Counted from the first letter of the stretch, positions 1 through 8,096 are shown. The stretch is DNA of 63,916 bases from Actinomycetota bacterium (GCA_005888315.1 VAWH01000056.1:1-63916); one strand, 5' to 3'. Translations and numbers: made by a program. The notes: generated by a model from the sequence alone, not told the origin.

Positions 1-534
1 TTCCGCCGCAGTCATGTCTAAAGATTCGGTGGTCAGCGCGTTTCGGTTGTCCCCTTTCCGGGGGGTTCGAGCCAGACCGAAGTCCAAATCCGCCTTAGGC
101 CGAACGCAGCTGGTAGCAGTTCTCATATAGACCAGCCGATTTCGTGCTACCGTCGTCCGCCGCGGCGCCGCTGCGTCGCCCAGTTATGAGTCGAGGGATG
201 GGAGGATCGACGTGAGGAACGGCTTGCGGCTTTGCTCATAGTCGCCATGCGGTCTCTCCCTTCTCGCTCGTGAGCCGGCGACCCTACTCCTCCGACGTGG
301 CGCCTCCAAGCCATGTCCCGCGACCGGGTCCGGAGAGGAGGCCGCGTGGGCCCTGGCCCGGGAGCAGGTCTGCGGACGAGGCGAGGTAAGCCATGTCCCG
401 GGACCAGGTCCGCACGAAGTCGGGGGCGAAATCGGCGCGCACTCGGCGCCCATCCGTGCGCCTTTTCTCGCTAGCGTCGGGGCGGGCCCACGCACCCCCA
501 CCCTTTTTGGGCGGGCCCAAAGCCGACGCCGCTG
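1..534. other. Gene-free stretch at window edge
   Basis: I see no convincing gene here. The open frames on both strands have arginine- and proline-rich compositions typical of shadows in GC-rich DNA. The stretch holds two copies of a dispersed GTCCC/GGGAC repeat (listed separately). A small inverted repeat (TTTGGGC and GCCCAAA, about 507-522) lies just beyond the stop of the leftward VOC gene and could end its transcript, although no T-run follows it. Confidence 0.5.
311..412. repeat. Dispersed GTCCC/GGGAC repeat, two units
   Basis: Two units begin with CCATGTCCC at 311 and 391. The first contains the 18-mer TGTCCCGCGACCGGGTCC (314-331), which recurs exactly at 47660-47677. Between the units, GTCTGCGGAC (368-377) also recurs at 47686-47695, in the same order after the 18-mer. 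This supports one repeat family scattered through intergenic DNA. Its function is unknown. Confidence 0.7.
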
Positions 535-933
535 TCACCGCGGCCAAATGTCGCCCTCGACGAGCTCGACCGAGTTGCCGGCCGGGTCGCGGACGTAGAT
601 CGAACGGCCGCCACGATCCCATTCGATCTCTCGCTCGATCTCGATCCCACGACCGCGTAGCGACGCAGCGAAGCTGTCGAGATCGCCCGTCTCGACGCTG
701 AAGGCCACGTGGCCGGCGCCGCTCGCGCCGTGCGAAGGTACCGGTCGCCCCGGCCGCGACGCACGTGCGGGATCGAAAATCAGGACCATGCCGCCGCCGT
801 CGAGCCGAAAGGCGGCCGCCAGCTCGTCGGGCCCGTCCACCAGCCGCAGCCCGAGCGCTTCGGCGTAGAACGCGGCCGCCGCCGGAACGTCTGCGGCATA
901 CAGCACCGTCTCGTAGATGCCCGTGATGGCCAC
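535..933 (-). CDS. VOC (glyoxalase/bleomycin resistance-like) family protein
   Basis: Encodes about 132 residues with the vicinal oxygen chelate fold: a betaalphabetabetabeta repeat beginning ITGIYETVLYAADV and a second half containing GHVAFSV and YVRDPAGNSVELVEG. In this family, metal ligands lie in the first strand and near the final GN-x-VEL. The first strand here carries Tyr rather than the usual His, so the metal site may be altered. The GTG at 931-933 is the start that leaves a normal VOC N-terminus. It is divergent from another VOC gene 51 bp away, so the two may share a regulatory region. Substrate cannot be predicted. Confidence 0.85.
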   Translation of the reverse strand: MAITGIYETVLYAADVPAAAAFYAEALGLRLVDGPDELAAAFRLDGGGMVLIFDPARASRPGRPVPSHGASGAGHVAFSVETGDLDSFAASLRGRGIEIEREIEWDRGGRSIYVRDPAGNSVELVEGDIWPR

Positions 934-984
934 GGCCGGATTCAACCAGCGCCCCAGCCCTCGTCCGCGGGCTAGGCTCGCTGG

Positions 985-1416
985 ATGCCGCGCCTTGTCG
1001 GCATCAACCACGTTGCGCTCGAGGTCAAGAGCGTCGACGACGCGCTCGAGTTCTACGGCCGGATCTTCGACCTCGAGCTGCGCGGCCGCTCGGCGCGGAT
1101 GGCGTTCATCGATATAGGCGACCAGTTCATCGCGCTCTCGGAAGGAAGGACGCAGGCCCCTGATCGGAGCCGCCACTTCGGTCTCGTCGTCGACGACAAG
1201 GAGGCGACGCGCCAGGCACTCGAGGCGGCGGGCATCAAAACCCAGCCGGGACGCGGCCTCGACTTCCTCGACCCGTGGGGGAACCAGGTCCAGGTCGTCG
1301 ACTACCGAGACATCCAGTTCACGAAGGCCCCCGAGATCCTGCGCGGCATGGGCCTCGACGGCCTGGCGAAATCCGAGCACGCCGTCGCCGAGCTCCGCGA
1401 GAAAGGGCTTACCTGA
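985..1416 (+). CDS. VOC family protein
   Basis: A 143-residue single VOC domain: GINHVALEVKSVDDALEFYG at the N-terminus with the metal-ligand-like His of NHVAL, a central RHFGLVVDD strand supplying a second candidate His, and FLDPWGNQVQVVDY carrying the terminal motif. The last 30 residues (FTKAPEILRGMGLDGLAKSE onward) form a helical tail seen in many actinobacterial VOC proteins. ATG at 985. It is divergently paired with the VOC gene on the other strand. Enzymatic activity is unknown; a lyase, dioxygenase or binding role are all possible for the fold. Confidence 0.87.
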   Translation: MPRLVGINHVALEVKSVDDALEFYGRIFDLELRGRSARMAFIDIGDQFIALSEGRTQAPDRSRHFGLVVDDKEATRQALEAAGIKTQPGRGLDFLDPWGNQVQVVDYRDIQFTKAPEILRGMGLDGLAKSEHAVAELREKGLT

Positions 1417-1522
1417 CGTACGTAGCGGTCACGGTAAGCCGAGGGCATACGACCGAGCAGGCTGCACGCGTCGAAAGCTTCTGAGGGGGTTCACGGTCAC
1501 GCAACGCCTGAGCTGACCGCCC

Positions 1523-1765
1523 CTATTCGTCGCCTCGCCGTCGCCGCTCGCGTTCCGCCCACCAGAGCTCGAAGCGGCCGCTCGGCGAATCGAGATACGC
1601 GCTGAGCTCGCTCTCCACGGCTGCGACGTCGTCGCGGAGCTGAAACATTTGGTAATCGAGCAAGGGGCCGCGCTCGCAGACGTGCTGCTCGGTGCTCGCG
1701 CGCTCGACCGCGGCGCCGCACTCCGAACAGGGCATGTACCGGGGTTGTGGAAACCGGATGCCCAT
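1523..1765 (-). CDS. Small zinc-ribbon-like protein, start uncertain
   Basis: The frame encodes MPCSECGAAVE, then a single Cys in EQHVCERG, and a charged helical tail (QLRDDVAAVESELSAYLDS) ending in ERERRRRGDE. Upstream of the ATG at 1765 the same frame continues with VCVRCGKHSLP. Together with the CSEC pair this would complete a Cys4 zinc ribbon, but no ATG, GTG or TTG lies between that CxxC and the terminator hairpin at 1822-1851. Either an unusual start codon is used, or a small sequence change removed the start. With the listed start it has 80 residues. Function unknown. Confidence 0.55.
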   Translation of the reverse strand: MGIRFPQPRYMPCSECGAAVERASTEQHVCERGPLLDYQMFQLRDDVAAVESELSAYLDSPSGRFELWWAERERRRRGDE

Positions 1766-1821
1766 GGGAAGAGAGTGCTTGCCGCATCGGACGCAGACGC
1801 CGGGGCCGCATCCCTCGAACG

Positions 1822-1851
1822 CGAGAGGGCGGCCACGCGGCCGCCCTCTCG
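1822..1851 (-). terminator. Strong hairpin terminator between leftward genes
   Basis: A 13-bp perfect stem (CGAGAGGGCGGCC paired with its complement, loop ACGC) lies 20 bp past the stop of the SnoaL-like gene and before the zinc-ribbon gene. There is no T-run, which is common in GC-rich actinobacteria. Confidence 0.75.
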
Positions 1852-1872
1852 AACCGCCAAAAGCCCGCCTGA

Positions 1873-2304
1873 TCAGCGCGTCTGAGCCGCCGTCGCGCTG
1901 GGAATGGCGCCGACCTGCTGGAGCATCCCGAGCGTGTCCCAGTTGCTCCATTCCTCGACGATCTTGCCGTCCCGCAGCCGCGTGAGGTTCAGCCCTTCCA
2001 CGACGATCTCCTTGCCCGTGGGCGGGACGCCCATGAGCTCGCCGGTGTGTCGACCGCGGCCCTCCCAGCGAGTCGCCACCGCGTCGCCCTCGGCGATCTG
2101 GTCTTTCACCGTGATGTGCGCGCCCTCGAACGCGTCGCTGTACTGCTTGAAGTTGTTCTTCGCGCCCTGCGGCCCGCGGATGGGCTCGGGAAGAGCCGGG
2201 TCGTACCCGACGTAGTCGCTGCTGATCAACTCGTCGAACACGCCGGGGTCCTGCCAACTGTCTTCCAGCGCCCGCCGCACGATCTCCTTGTTGCCAGTCG
2301 CCAA
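1873..2304 (-). CDS. SnoaL-like polyketide cyclase / ester cyclase family protein
   Basis: A 143-residue single NTF2-like domain. The N-terminal helix NKEIVRRALEDSWQ, then FDELISSDYVGYDP, GAKNNFKQYSDAF and the C-terminal GLNLTRLRDGKIVEEWSNWD match the SnoaL/ester-cyclase family, in which the His/Asp-lined pocket varies with substrate. The TTG start at 2304 is preceded by a good GGAGG at 5-nt spacing. The gene stands alone and is followed by a strong hairpin terminator. Such proteins are commonly annotated as ester cyclases but few have known substrates, so the activity is not assigned. Confidence 0.85.
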   Translation of the reverse strand: MATGNKEIVRRALEDSWQDPGVFDELISSDYVGYDPALPEPIRGPQGAKNNFKQYSDAFEGAHITVKDQIAEGDAVATRWEGRGRHTGELMGVPPTGKEIVVEGLNLTRLRDGKIVEEWSNWDTLGMLQQVGAIPSATAAQTR

Positions 2305-2421
2305 TCGAACCTCCTTGTCGTCAACCGGGTCGCGGCGACTCTACGCCCGTCGTTGGGGCCGATCAATGGTCTCGGTGATAAAACCACGCAAAGTGCTCTT
2401 CGATCCCGCGGGCCACGGCTG

Positions 2422-4197
2422 CTAGACGACCGCGGCCTCGCCGAGCAAGGCCTTGGCCTCGGCGAAGAAGTCCGGCACCGGCTGCACCCGGTACTCGTTG
2501 CCGAGCTGCAGAGTCTTCGGCCCGGCCGAGGTCTCCAGCGCGACCACGACAGGCGCCTCGCCCGGGTACTCGCGGACGAGGGCGGCCAACTCGCGGATCA
2601 AGCCCGCTTTCGCGCGCAACGCATCGATCCGAAGCAAAACCTCGCGCCGTTCCGGCGTCGCCTCGAACGACGAGACCTCGAGCGCGATCAGCTTTGTCTC
2701 CCCCTCCTTGTGGTCGATCCGCGCCTTGACGACGAGGATCGCGTCCGGGACGAGCAGCTCGTGCGACGACGCGTAGACGGAGTTGAAGACGACGCATTCC
2801 GCCGACCCGATCACGTCGTCGAGCCGGACGAACACCATCGGCTCACCCTTCTTCGTCGTCACCTGCTTGACCGCCGAGACGATCCCGCCGACGGTGACGA
2901 TCTCGCCGTCGCGCCGACGCTCCAGCTCGGCGAGGGCTGCGTCGGTCTTGCGCCGCAACTGGTCGCGCACCGCGTTCAAGGGGTGCTCGGAGACGTAGAG
3001 ACCGAGCGTCTCCTTCTCCAGCCGGAGCAACTCGTTCTTCTCGAACTCGTACGTGGGGATCTCCGGGTGGTGCTTGGGCGCGGTCTCGACCTCGTCGCCG
3101 AGATCGAAGATCGACCCCTGCCCCGCAATCTTGTCCGCCTGCGAGCGCCCGCCCCACGACAGGGCCTGCTCGAGGCATTCGAGCATCCCCCGGCGCGTCG
3201 AGCCGGTCGAGTCCAGCGCGCCGCACTTGATCAAGGACTCCAGCGCCCGCTTGTTCGCGCACTGCGGGTCGACGCGCTCGGTGAAGTCCCACAGCGTCTC
3301 GAACGGTCCCCCCTCCTCGCGCGCCGCGATGATTGCCCGCGCGGCCGGATCGCCGACGTTCTTGACCGCGTTCAGCCCGAACCGAATCTTCCCCTCCACG
3401 ACCGCGAAATCGTGCGCGGACGAGTTCACGTCCGGCGGCAGCACCTCGATCCCCATCTCCGCGCACGCCGCCACGTAGAACGGCACCCGGTCCTTCGTGT
3501 TCATGACCGAGGAGATCAGCGCCGCCATGTACTCGCGCGGGTGGTGAGCGCGCAACCAGGCGGTTCGGTAGGCGATCAGCGCGTAGCAGGCGGCGTGCGA
3601 CTTGTTGAAGGAGTAATCCTGCGAGGACTCCATGTCCTTCCAGAGCTGGTTGGCGACCTGCGGCGTCGTGCCGCTCTGCGCGCAGCCCTCGAGAAACTTC
3701 TCCTTGAGGGACGCCATCAGCTCGTGGATCTTCTTGCCGATCGCCTTCCGCAGGTCGTCCGCCTCGGCGGGCGTGAAGCCGGCGATTTGCTTCGCGATCT
3801 CGAGATAGGACTCTTGGTAGATACAAATCCCGAAGGTTGAGCCGGTGATCGCCTCCAGCCGCGGATCGATGTACGCGACCTGCTCGAGCCCGTTCTTCCG
3901 GCGCGCGTAGACCGGGATGTAGGCCATCGGCCCCGGCCGGTACAAAGCGACCAGCGCGATCAGATCCTCGAACTCGGTCGGCTTCACCTGCCGTAGCGCC
4001 TCCCGCATGCCCGACGACTCGAACTGGAAGACGCCGGCCGCCTCGCCGCGAGCAAGCATTTCGTAGGTCTTGAGGTCGTCGAGTGGGATCTTGGAAATGT
4101 CCAACCCATTTCCGACCAACTCGACCGCCTTGTCGATCACGTCGAGGTTTCGCAGGCCGAGAAAGTCCATCTTCAGGAGCCCGAGCGCCTCGACGTC
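2422..4197 (-). CDS. dnaE: DNA polymerase III alpha subunit, C-terminal part (frame-broken)
   Basis: This is the second half of the replicative polymerase, in a different frame from the first half. It begins DVEALGLLKMDFLGLRNLDV, whose Asp in KMDFLGLR corresponds to the third catalytic aspartate of C-family polymerases. It continues through the fingers (YRPGPMAYIPVYARR, YQESYLEIAKQIAGF), helix-hairpin-helix region (CANKRALESLIKCGAL) and the OB fold (GEIVTVGGIVSAVKQVTTKK), ending KALLGEAAVV. The first possible start within the conserved part is the ATG of KMDFL at 4170, so independent translation would lack essential residues. Both halves are otherwise well conserved. Confidence 0.9.
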   Translation of the reverse strand, partial: DVEALGLLKMDFLGLRNLDVIDKAVELVGNGLDISKIPLDDLKTYEMLARGEAAGVFQFESSGMREALRQVKPTEFEDLIALVALYRPGPMAYIPVYARRKNGLEQVAYIDPRLEAITGSTFGICIYQESYLEIAKQIAGFTPAEADDLRKAIGKKIHELMASLKEKFLEGCAQSGTTPQVANQLWKDMESSQDYSFNKSHAACYALIAYRTAWLRAHHPREYMAALISSVMNTKDRVPFYVAACAEMGIEVLPPDVNSSAHDFAVVEGKIRFGLNAVKNVGDPAARAIIAAREEGGPFETLWDFTERVDPQCANKRALESLIKCGALDSTGSTRRGMLECLEQALSWGGRSQADKIAGQGSIFDLGDEVETAPKHHPEIPTYEFEKNELLRLEKETLGLYVSEHPLNAVRDQLRRKTDAALAELERRRDGEIVTVGGIVSAVKQVTTKKGEPMVFVRLDDVIGSAECVVFNSVYASSHELLVPDAILVVKARIDHKEGETKLIALEVSSFEATPERREVLLRIDALRAKAGLIRELAALVREYPGEAPVVVALETSAGPKTLQLGNEYRVQPVPDFFAEAKALLGEAAVV

Positions 4198-5789
4198 CCG
4201 ACCTCCTGGTCTGTGCCCTTCTGCTGCAGAGGAACGATGTCGGTCAGCGGCCGGTCGGCGATGACGACGCCGGCAGCGTGGATCGAGTCCTGGCGGATCA
4301 GGCCCTCGAGCGGCTTCGCGAGGTCGACGATCTCCTTGACGAGCGGGTCGGAGTCGTAGGCCTGCCTGAGCTCGGCGCCGGGCTTGAGGCAATCGTCGAG
4401 ATAGACCTTCGGACCCTCGGGGATGAGCTTGGCGACCTTGTCGACCGTCCCGTACGGGATCTCCAGGACGCGCCCGGCGTCGCGGACGGCGGCCCGCGCC
4501 ATCATCGTCCCGAAGGTGATGATCTGCGCAACGCGATCGCGGCCGTACTTCTCGGCCACGTAGTTGATCACTCGGTCGCGGCCGGCAACCGCGAAGTCGA
4601 TGTCCATGTCCGGCATCGACTTGCGGCCCGGATTGAGGAAGCGCTCGAAGAGCAAGTCGTAACGAATCGGATCGACGTCCGTGATCTCGAGGCAGTAGGC
4701 GGCGAGCGAGCCGGCCGCCGAGCCCCGTCCCGGCCCGACCGAAACGCCGTTCCGCTTCGCGAAGGCGATGAAGTCCCAGACGATCAGGAAGTAGTCGGCG
4801 AAGCCCATCTCCTTGATCGTCTTCAGCTCGAAGCGGAGCCGCTCGGTCAGCTCCGGCGTCACCGAGTCGTAGCGCTTTTGCAGGCCTTTCTCGCACAGCT
4901 CGACGAGGTAGTCGAATGCGTCGCGCCCGTCCGGCAGCGGGAACTTCGGCAGGAGGATCTCCCCGAGGGCGAGCTCCACGCTGCACCGCTCCGCGATCTC
5001 GAGCGTCCGCCCGACCGCCTCTGGATAGTCCGCGAAGTCGGCCGCCATCTCGGCCGGCGTCTTGAAGTAGAACTGGTCGGTGTCGAACTTCCAGTGATTC
5101 GGATTCTTGAGCGAGTCGCCCGACTGGATGCAGAGCAGCGCCTCGTGCGCGCGCGCGTCTTCATGCATGAGGTAGTGGACGTCGCCGGTCGCGACGAGCG
5201 GCAGCTTCGCGGTCGCCGCGAGCTCGGCCAGCATCGGGTTGATCCGCTGCTGGATGTCGAGCCCCGCGTTCTGGATCTCGACGTAGGTCGAGTCGCGCCC
5301 GAAGATCTGCGCGAGCCGATCAAGGTCGGCCGCGGCGTCGTTCGGCCGGTTCTCCTCCATCGCCTTCGCGACGCGCCCCGAGAGGCAGCCGGAGAGCGCA
5401 ACGAGCCCGTCGGCGTGGTTTGAGAGCAGCTCCCAGTCGACGCGAGGCTTGTAGTAGTAGCCCTCGAGGTAGCCCGCCGAGGCGAGCTTGATCAGGTTCG
5501 AGTAGCCGGCGTTCGACTCGGCGAGCAGCGTCAGGTGCGCGTAGCCCTTTTGCTGGGCTTTTCTGTCGTCCGCGACGTAGACCTCGCAGCCGATGAGCGG
5601 CTTGACGCCCTGCTTCGTCGCCTCCTGGTAGAGCTGCACCGCGCCTGCGAGCGACCCGTGGTCGGTAAGCGAAACCGCCGGCATCTCGAGCTCGGCGGCC
5701 CGAGCCGCGAGCCCCGGAATCCGGCAAGCCCCGTCGAGGATCGAGTACTCGGAGTGGACGTGCAGGTGAACGAAGGGCGCCTCGGACAC
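4173..5789 (-). CDS. dnaE: DNA polymerase III alpha subunit, N-terminal part (frame-broken)
   Basis: Starts with GTG at 5787-5789 (VSEAPFVHLHVHSEYS), giving the PHP domain motif HVHSEYSILDG plus VSLTDHGSLAGA. The palm carries GRGSAAGSL and the catalytic pair in PDMDIDF. The frame then reaches LTDIVPLQQKGTDQEV and goes out of register at about 4197-4202, ending a few codons later. In homologues QKGTD-EV is normally followed by about seven residues before the VEALG block, so some 20 bases appear to be missing and the frame changes. The combined locus (2422-5789, about 1,122 codons) has near-normal DnaE1 length. Likely a deletion or assembly error in an essential gene. Confidence 0.9.
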   Translation of the reverse strand: MSEAPFVHLHVHSEYSILDGACRIPGLAARAAELEMPAVSLTDHGSLAGAVQLYQEATKQGVKPLIGCEVYVADDRKAQQKGYAHLTLLAESNAGYSNLIKLASAGYLEGYYYKPRVDWELLSNHADGLVALSGCLSGRVAKAMEENRPNDAAADLDRLAQIFGRDSTYVEIQNAGLDIQQRINPMLAELAATAKLPLVATGDVHYLMHEDARAHEALLCIQSGDSLKNPNHWKFDTDQFYFKTPAEMAADFADYPEAVGRTLEIAERCSVELALGEILLPKFPLPDGRDAFDYLVELCEKGLQKRYDSVTPELTERLRFELKTIKEMGFADYFLIVWDFIAFAKRNGVSVGPGRGSAAGSLAAYCLEITDVDPIRYDLLFERFLNPGRKSMPDMDIDFAVAGRDRVINYVAEKYGRDRVAQIITFGTMMARAAVRDAGRVLEIPYGTVDKVAKLIPEGPKVYLDDCLKPGAELRQAYDSDPLVKEIVDLAKPLEGLIRQDSIHAAGVVIADRPLTDIVPLQQKGTDQEVGTSRRSGS

Positions 5790-6073
5790 AGCCGGGCAAT
5801 TGTAGAAGCGGCCTCGGCGGTCTCCCGAATGCCGAGGCCAGGCCTTTCGCTTCGACTCCCGAACCGGCCGTACCTCGAAGGCCTGACCGCGATCGGTGAG
5901 GTCGGCGACCGCGAGAACACACGGGCGCGTTCCGTTGCAGCTCCGCTTCGGCGCCCCTGGAGCCGCTCTGTCGTGGTCGAGGTGATCGCGACGCTCGCGC
6001 CGAGACTGCGGCAACCTCTTCAGGAGCCTCACGGGCTCGACCTGTCCGGCACGGACTAGCCACTCTAGGCCTC

Positions 6074-6101
6074 TTGCAGACGTGAGCGTAGCCCGTATTC
6101 T
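6074..6101 (+). promoter_or_regulatory. Sigma70-type promoter of the AbrB/VapC pair, probably leaderless
   Basis: TTGCAG (6074-6079), a 16-bp spacer and TATTCT (6096-6101) form a good housekeeping promoter. The ATG of the antitoxin lies 8 nt beyond the -10 box, so transcription should begin at or next to the start codon; no Shine-Dalgarno sequence is present. The rest of 5790-6073, between divergent dnaE and this promoter, shows no gene. Confidence 0.6.
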
Positions 6102-6109
6102 TTACTCGG

Positions 6110-6376
6110 ATGGCCACAGTAAAGAAACGGCGTCGACGTGGGTACACGAGGGTCTCGCGCAAACACCAGGTGACCATTCCTGCGCGCGCCCTCGAAGAAG
6201 CGGGTTTGAGCGTGGGAGACGAGTTGAAAGTCGACGTCGATCCCGCTGGGCGCATTCTGCTCAGCCGGGTCGATGAGATCGCTACTCGCCGGAAGGCGAT
6301 CAGGCGTACCGCGGGCGTTCTATCCGGCGTCTATCGACCCGCAGAACTCGAGAAGCTCCGTAACGAGTGGCGCTGA
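6110..6376 (+). CDS. AbrB/MazE/SpoVT-type antitoxin
   Basis: An 88-residue protein with the swapped-hairpin AbrB DNA-binding domain: RVSRKHQVTIPARALEEAGL followed by GDELKVDVDPAGRILLSR. The C-terminal segment (RTAGVLSGVYRPAELEKLRN) is the kind of tail that folds onto a VapC toxin. It overlaps the downstream PIN-domain gene by 10 bp, so the two are translationally coupled. In such modules the antitoxin neutralises the RNase and, with it, represses the shared promoter. Confidence 0.88.
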   Translation: MATVKKRRRRGYTRVSRKHQVTIPARALEEAGLSVGDELKVDVDPAGRILLSRVDEIATRRKAIRRTAGVLSGVYRPAELEKLRNEWR

Positions 6377-6753
6377 TCGTCCTCGACGCGAGCGTCGTCA
6401 TCGCTCATCTCGATCCAGCCGACGCACATCACGACCAGGCGATGGCGTTTCTGCTCGAACATGCCGACGATGACCTGAGGCTGCCGGCCTCGGCCTACGC
6501 CGAGACACTCGTCGACCCGGCCCGCAGGAAGCGAGTCGACGAAGCCCGCAACGCGGTCGAGGCCATGCGGTTACAGATCGAGCCGATCACGAAGGCAATC
6601 GCAGAACGAGCCGCGTCGTTGCGCGCGAGCCGGCGGATGCTGAGGCTCCCGGACGCACTCGTCCTCGCATGCGGCGACGTGCTGGATGCGGATTTGGTCG
6701 TCACAGCGGATCGTCGCTGGCGGCGGCTCGAACGCGTGCGCGTGATCTCTTGA
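6367..6753 (+). CDS. vapC: PIN-domain ribonuclease toxin, VapC family
   Basis: A 128-residue PIN domain. It has the acidic residues expected for a metal-dependent RNase: Asp in IVLDASVVIAHL, Glu in SAYAETLVD, Asp in RLPDALVLACG and Asp in LVVTADRRW. The start is GTG at 6367, inside the antitoxin gene. Known VapC toxins cleave tRNA or the sarcin-ricin loop of 23S rRNA; the target here cannot be told. No separate promoter is seen, so expression depends on the upstream leaderless transcript. Confidence 0.88.
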   Translation: MALIVLDASVVIAHLDPADAHHDQAMAFLLEHADDDLRLPASAYAETLVDPARRKRVDEARNAVEAMRLQIEPITKAIAERAASLRASRRMLRLPDALVLACGDVLDADLVVTADRRWRRLERVRVIS

Positions 6754-6882
6754 AGCTCACGCCGGGCCGGTCAGAGCTCGGCACGTTTTACTCAGACTTT
6801 GCAGGCGTCGCCGGTTGGAAAAGAGCTGCTCCGGGGAGGTTTTCGGCGAGCCACAACCTACCGCGAAGGGAAGTGAGGCTAG

Positions 6883-7350
6883 ATGCGACGTCTGATTCTC
6901 GGTGTCGCCGCCGCCTGCGCGATCGTCGCGCTCACTGCGAGCGGGGCGCCGGCGAAGAACGGAAACGGCGTCATGTGCGTCCTCCATGCGAGGCTGACAA
7001 CCACGAACGAGACGACAGGCTCGACGTCAACCGCCAGGGGCCACACCCAGATCAAGGTTCGTGCCAACGGCACGATCGAGTTCAAGACGCACATCCTCAA
7101 TCAGGACGGCGAAACGTTCGTCGCCGGACACATCCACCAGGCACCGGTCGGCGTCGCCGGCCCGATCGTCGTGCCGCTGTTCGTATCGCCGACTCCGGCG
7201 ACAAATGCGCGCCACATTAGGCAGAGCGGCGTTGCGACCCCGAACGCGGGCACGACCGGCGCCGCGCTGTGCACGAACCCGAGCGCCTACTACGTCAACT
7301 ACCACACGACAGCGTTCACGGGCGGGGCAATCCGCGGCCAACTTCACTAG
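6883..7350 (+). CDS. Secreted CHRD-like domain protein
   Basis: A 155-residue protein with a signal peptide (MRRLILGVAAACAIVALTAS, cleavage near GAPA-KN). The mature part resembles the CHRD family: a beta-rich stretch ending GHIHQAPVGVAGPIVVPLF and a final YVNYHTTAFTGGAIRGQL, the typical closing motif of CHRD proteins. Two cysteines (VMCVL and ALCTN) could form a disulfide. CHRD domains occur in exported bacterial proteins of unclear function. A GAAGGGAAG element sits upstream of the ATG. Confidence 0.75.
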   Translation: MRRLILGVAAACAIVALTASGAPAKNGNGVMCVLHARLTTTNETTGSTSTARGHTQIKVRANGTIEFKTHILNQDGETFVAGHIHQAPVGVAGPIVVPLFVSPTPATNARHIRQSGVATPNAGTTGAALCTNPSAYYVNYHTTAFTGGAIRGQLH

Positions 7351-7373
7351 CAACGCGAGGGGAACGAGGGGGC

Positions 7374-7389
7374 GGGCGAGGGCTCGCCC
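7374..7389. terminator. Hairpin between convergent genes
   Basis: GGGCGAG-GG-CTCGCCC forms a perfect 7-bp stem in the 59-bp gap between the secreted protein gene and the leftward methyltransferase gene, so it could serve both strands. No T-run follows it. Confidence 0.45.
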
Positions 7390-7409
7390 CTTCCGCTCCT
7401 CGAACCTGG

Positions 7410-8096
7410 CTAGGACTCCAGCCGTTGGTAGAGGTGGAACACCAGCCGCTCGACGACGTCGACCGGCCCGGTCGCCGACTGAAGCCGCCGCTCGAGCTCT
7501 TCAGACATCCACTGTTCTTCGTCGTCCGACCACGTCTCGAGCAGCTCGTCCGGGTCGTCGTAGTGCTCGACGATCTCGTGCGTGCGCGCGGCAACGCGAT
7601 GGAAGAGGCCGAGGTGGACCGTCTCGAGCATCCCCCCTTCCGTCGCGCGGAGCTCGTCCAGGAACCGCTCCTCCCGGAGCTCGCCTAGCTTCCCGCTGCG
7701 TGCGACGACGCGCGGCCACGGGGGCGCGATCGGGTGGAAGTCGAGCAGCAAGCCGCCGGGAACGAGGGCTCTGTGCGTATCGCGGAGGACGTTCACGACG
7801 TCCTTTGGCTCAATTCATCAGAGCGACCAGGAGAAGAGCGCGATGTCGAACCGCCGGCGGGGCGGCGTGATCCTCTTCGCCACCCGAAACTTGACGCGTT
7901 TCGCCAGCGACGCCGGGCGGGCACGGCGCGCCTCGCGAATCTCGTCGCGCTTCGGGTCGATCCCGAGTACGTACGCCGCGTCGTGCGCGTAGAGGAAGGT
8001 GAAGCGCCCGTCACCGCAGCCCATCTCGAGCACACGCTTGCCCGAAACGTCCACGAGCTCGCGAACGGTGTCCAGCTCGAGCCGATCGACCTGCAC
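7410..8096 (-). CDS. SAM-dependent methyltransferase interrupted by tandem in-frame TGA codons
   Basis: Read through, the frame gives about 228 codons from GTG at 8096. Motif I is VLEMGCGDGRFTF, followed by YVLGIDPKRDEI (acidic ribose ligand), FDIALFSWSL and, after two stops, IEPKDVV and HRALVPGGLLLDFHPI (post-motif III). The two TGA codons (7818-7820 and 7815-7817) lie between SWSL and IEPKD, and the protein is in the same frame on both sides, so no indel explains them. Ten nt after the second TGA the RNA can form a perfect 7-bp stem, AGGACGU / ACGUCCU, with a 5-nt loop. Possibilities: decay, readthrough or selenocysteine recoding, or two genes with the second starting at GTG 7796. Confidence 0.75.

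Noticed and set aside
60..90. tRNA T-arm-like GGTTCGAGCC near the left edge
   Set aside because: No matching acceptor, D or anticodon arms can be built around it.
2047..3840. Long rightward open frame of 597 codons opposite dnaE
   Set aside because: Its product is rich in Arg, Leu, Asp and Val with no domain pattern. It mirrors conserved dnaE codons; GC-rich DNA commonly leaves such antisense frames open.
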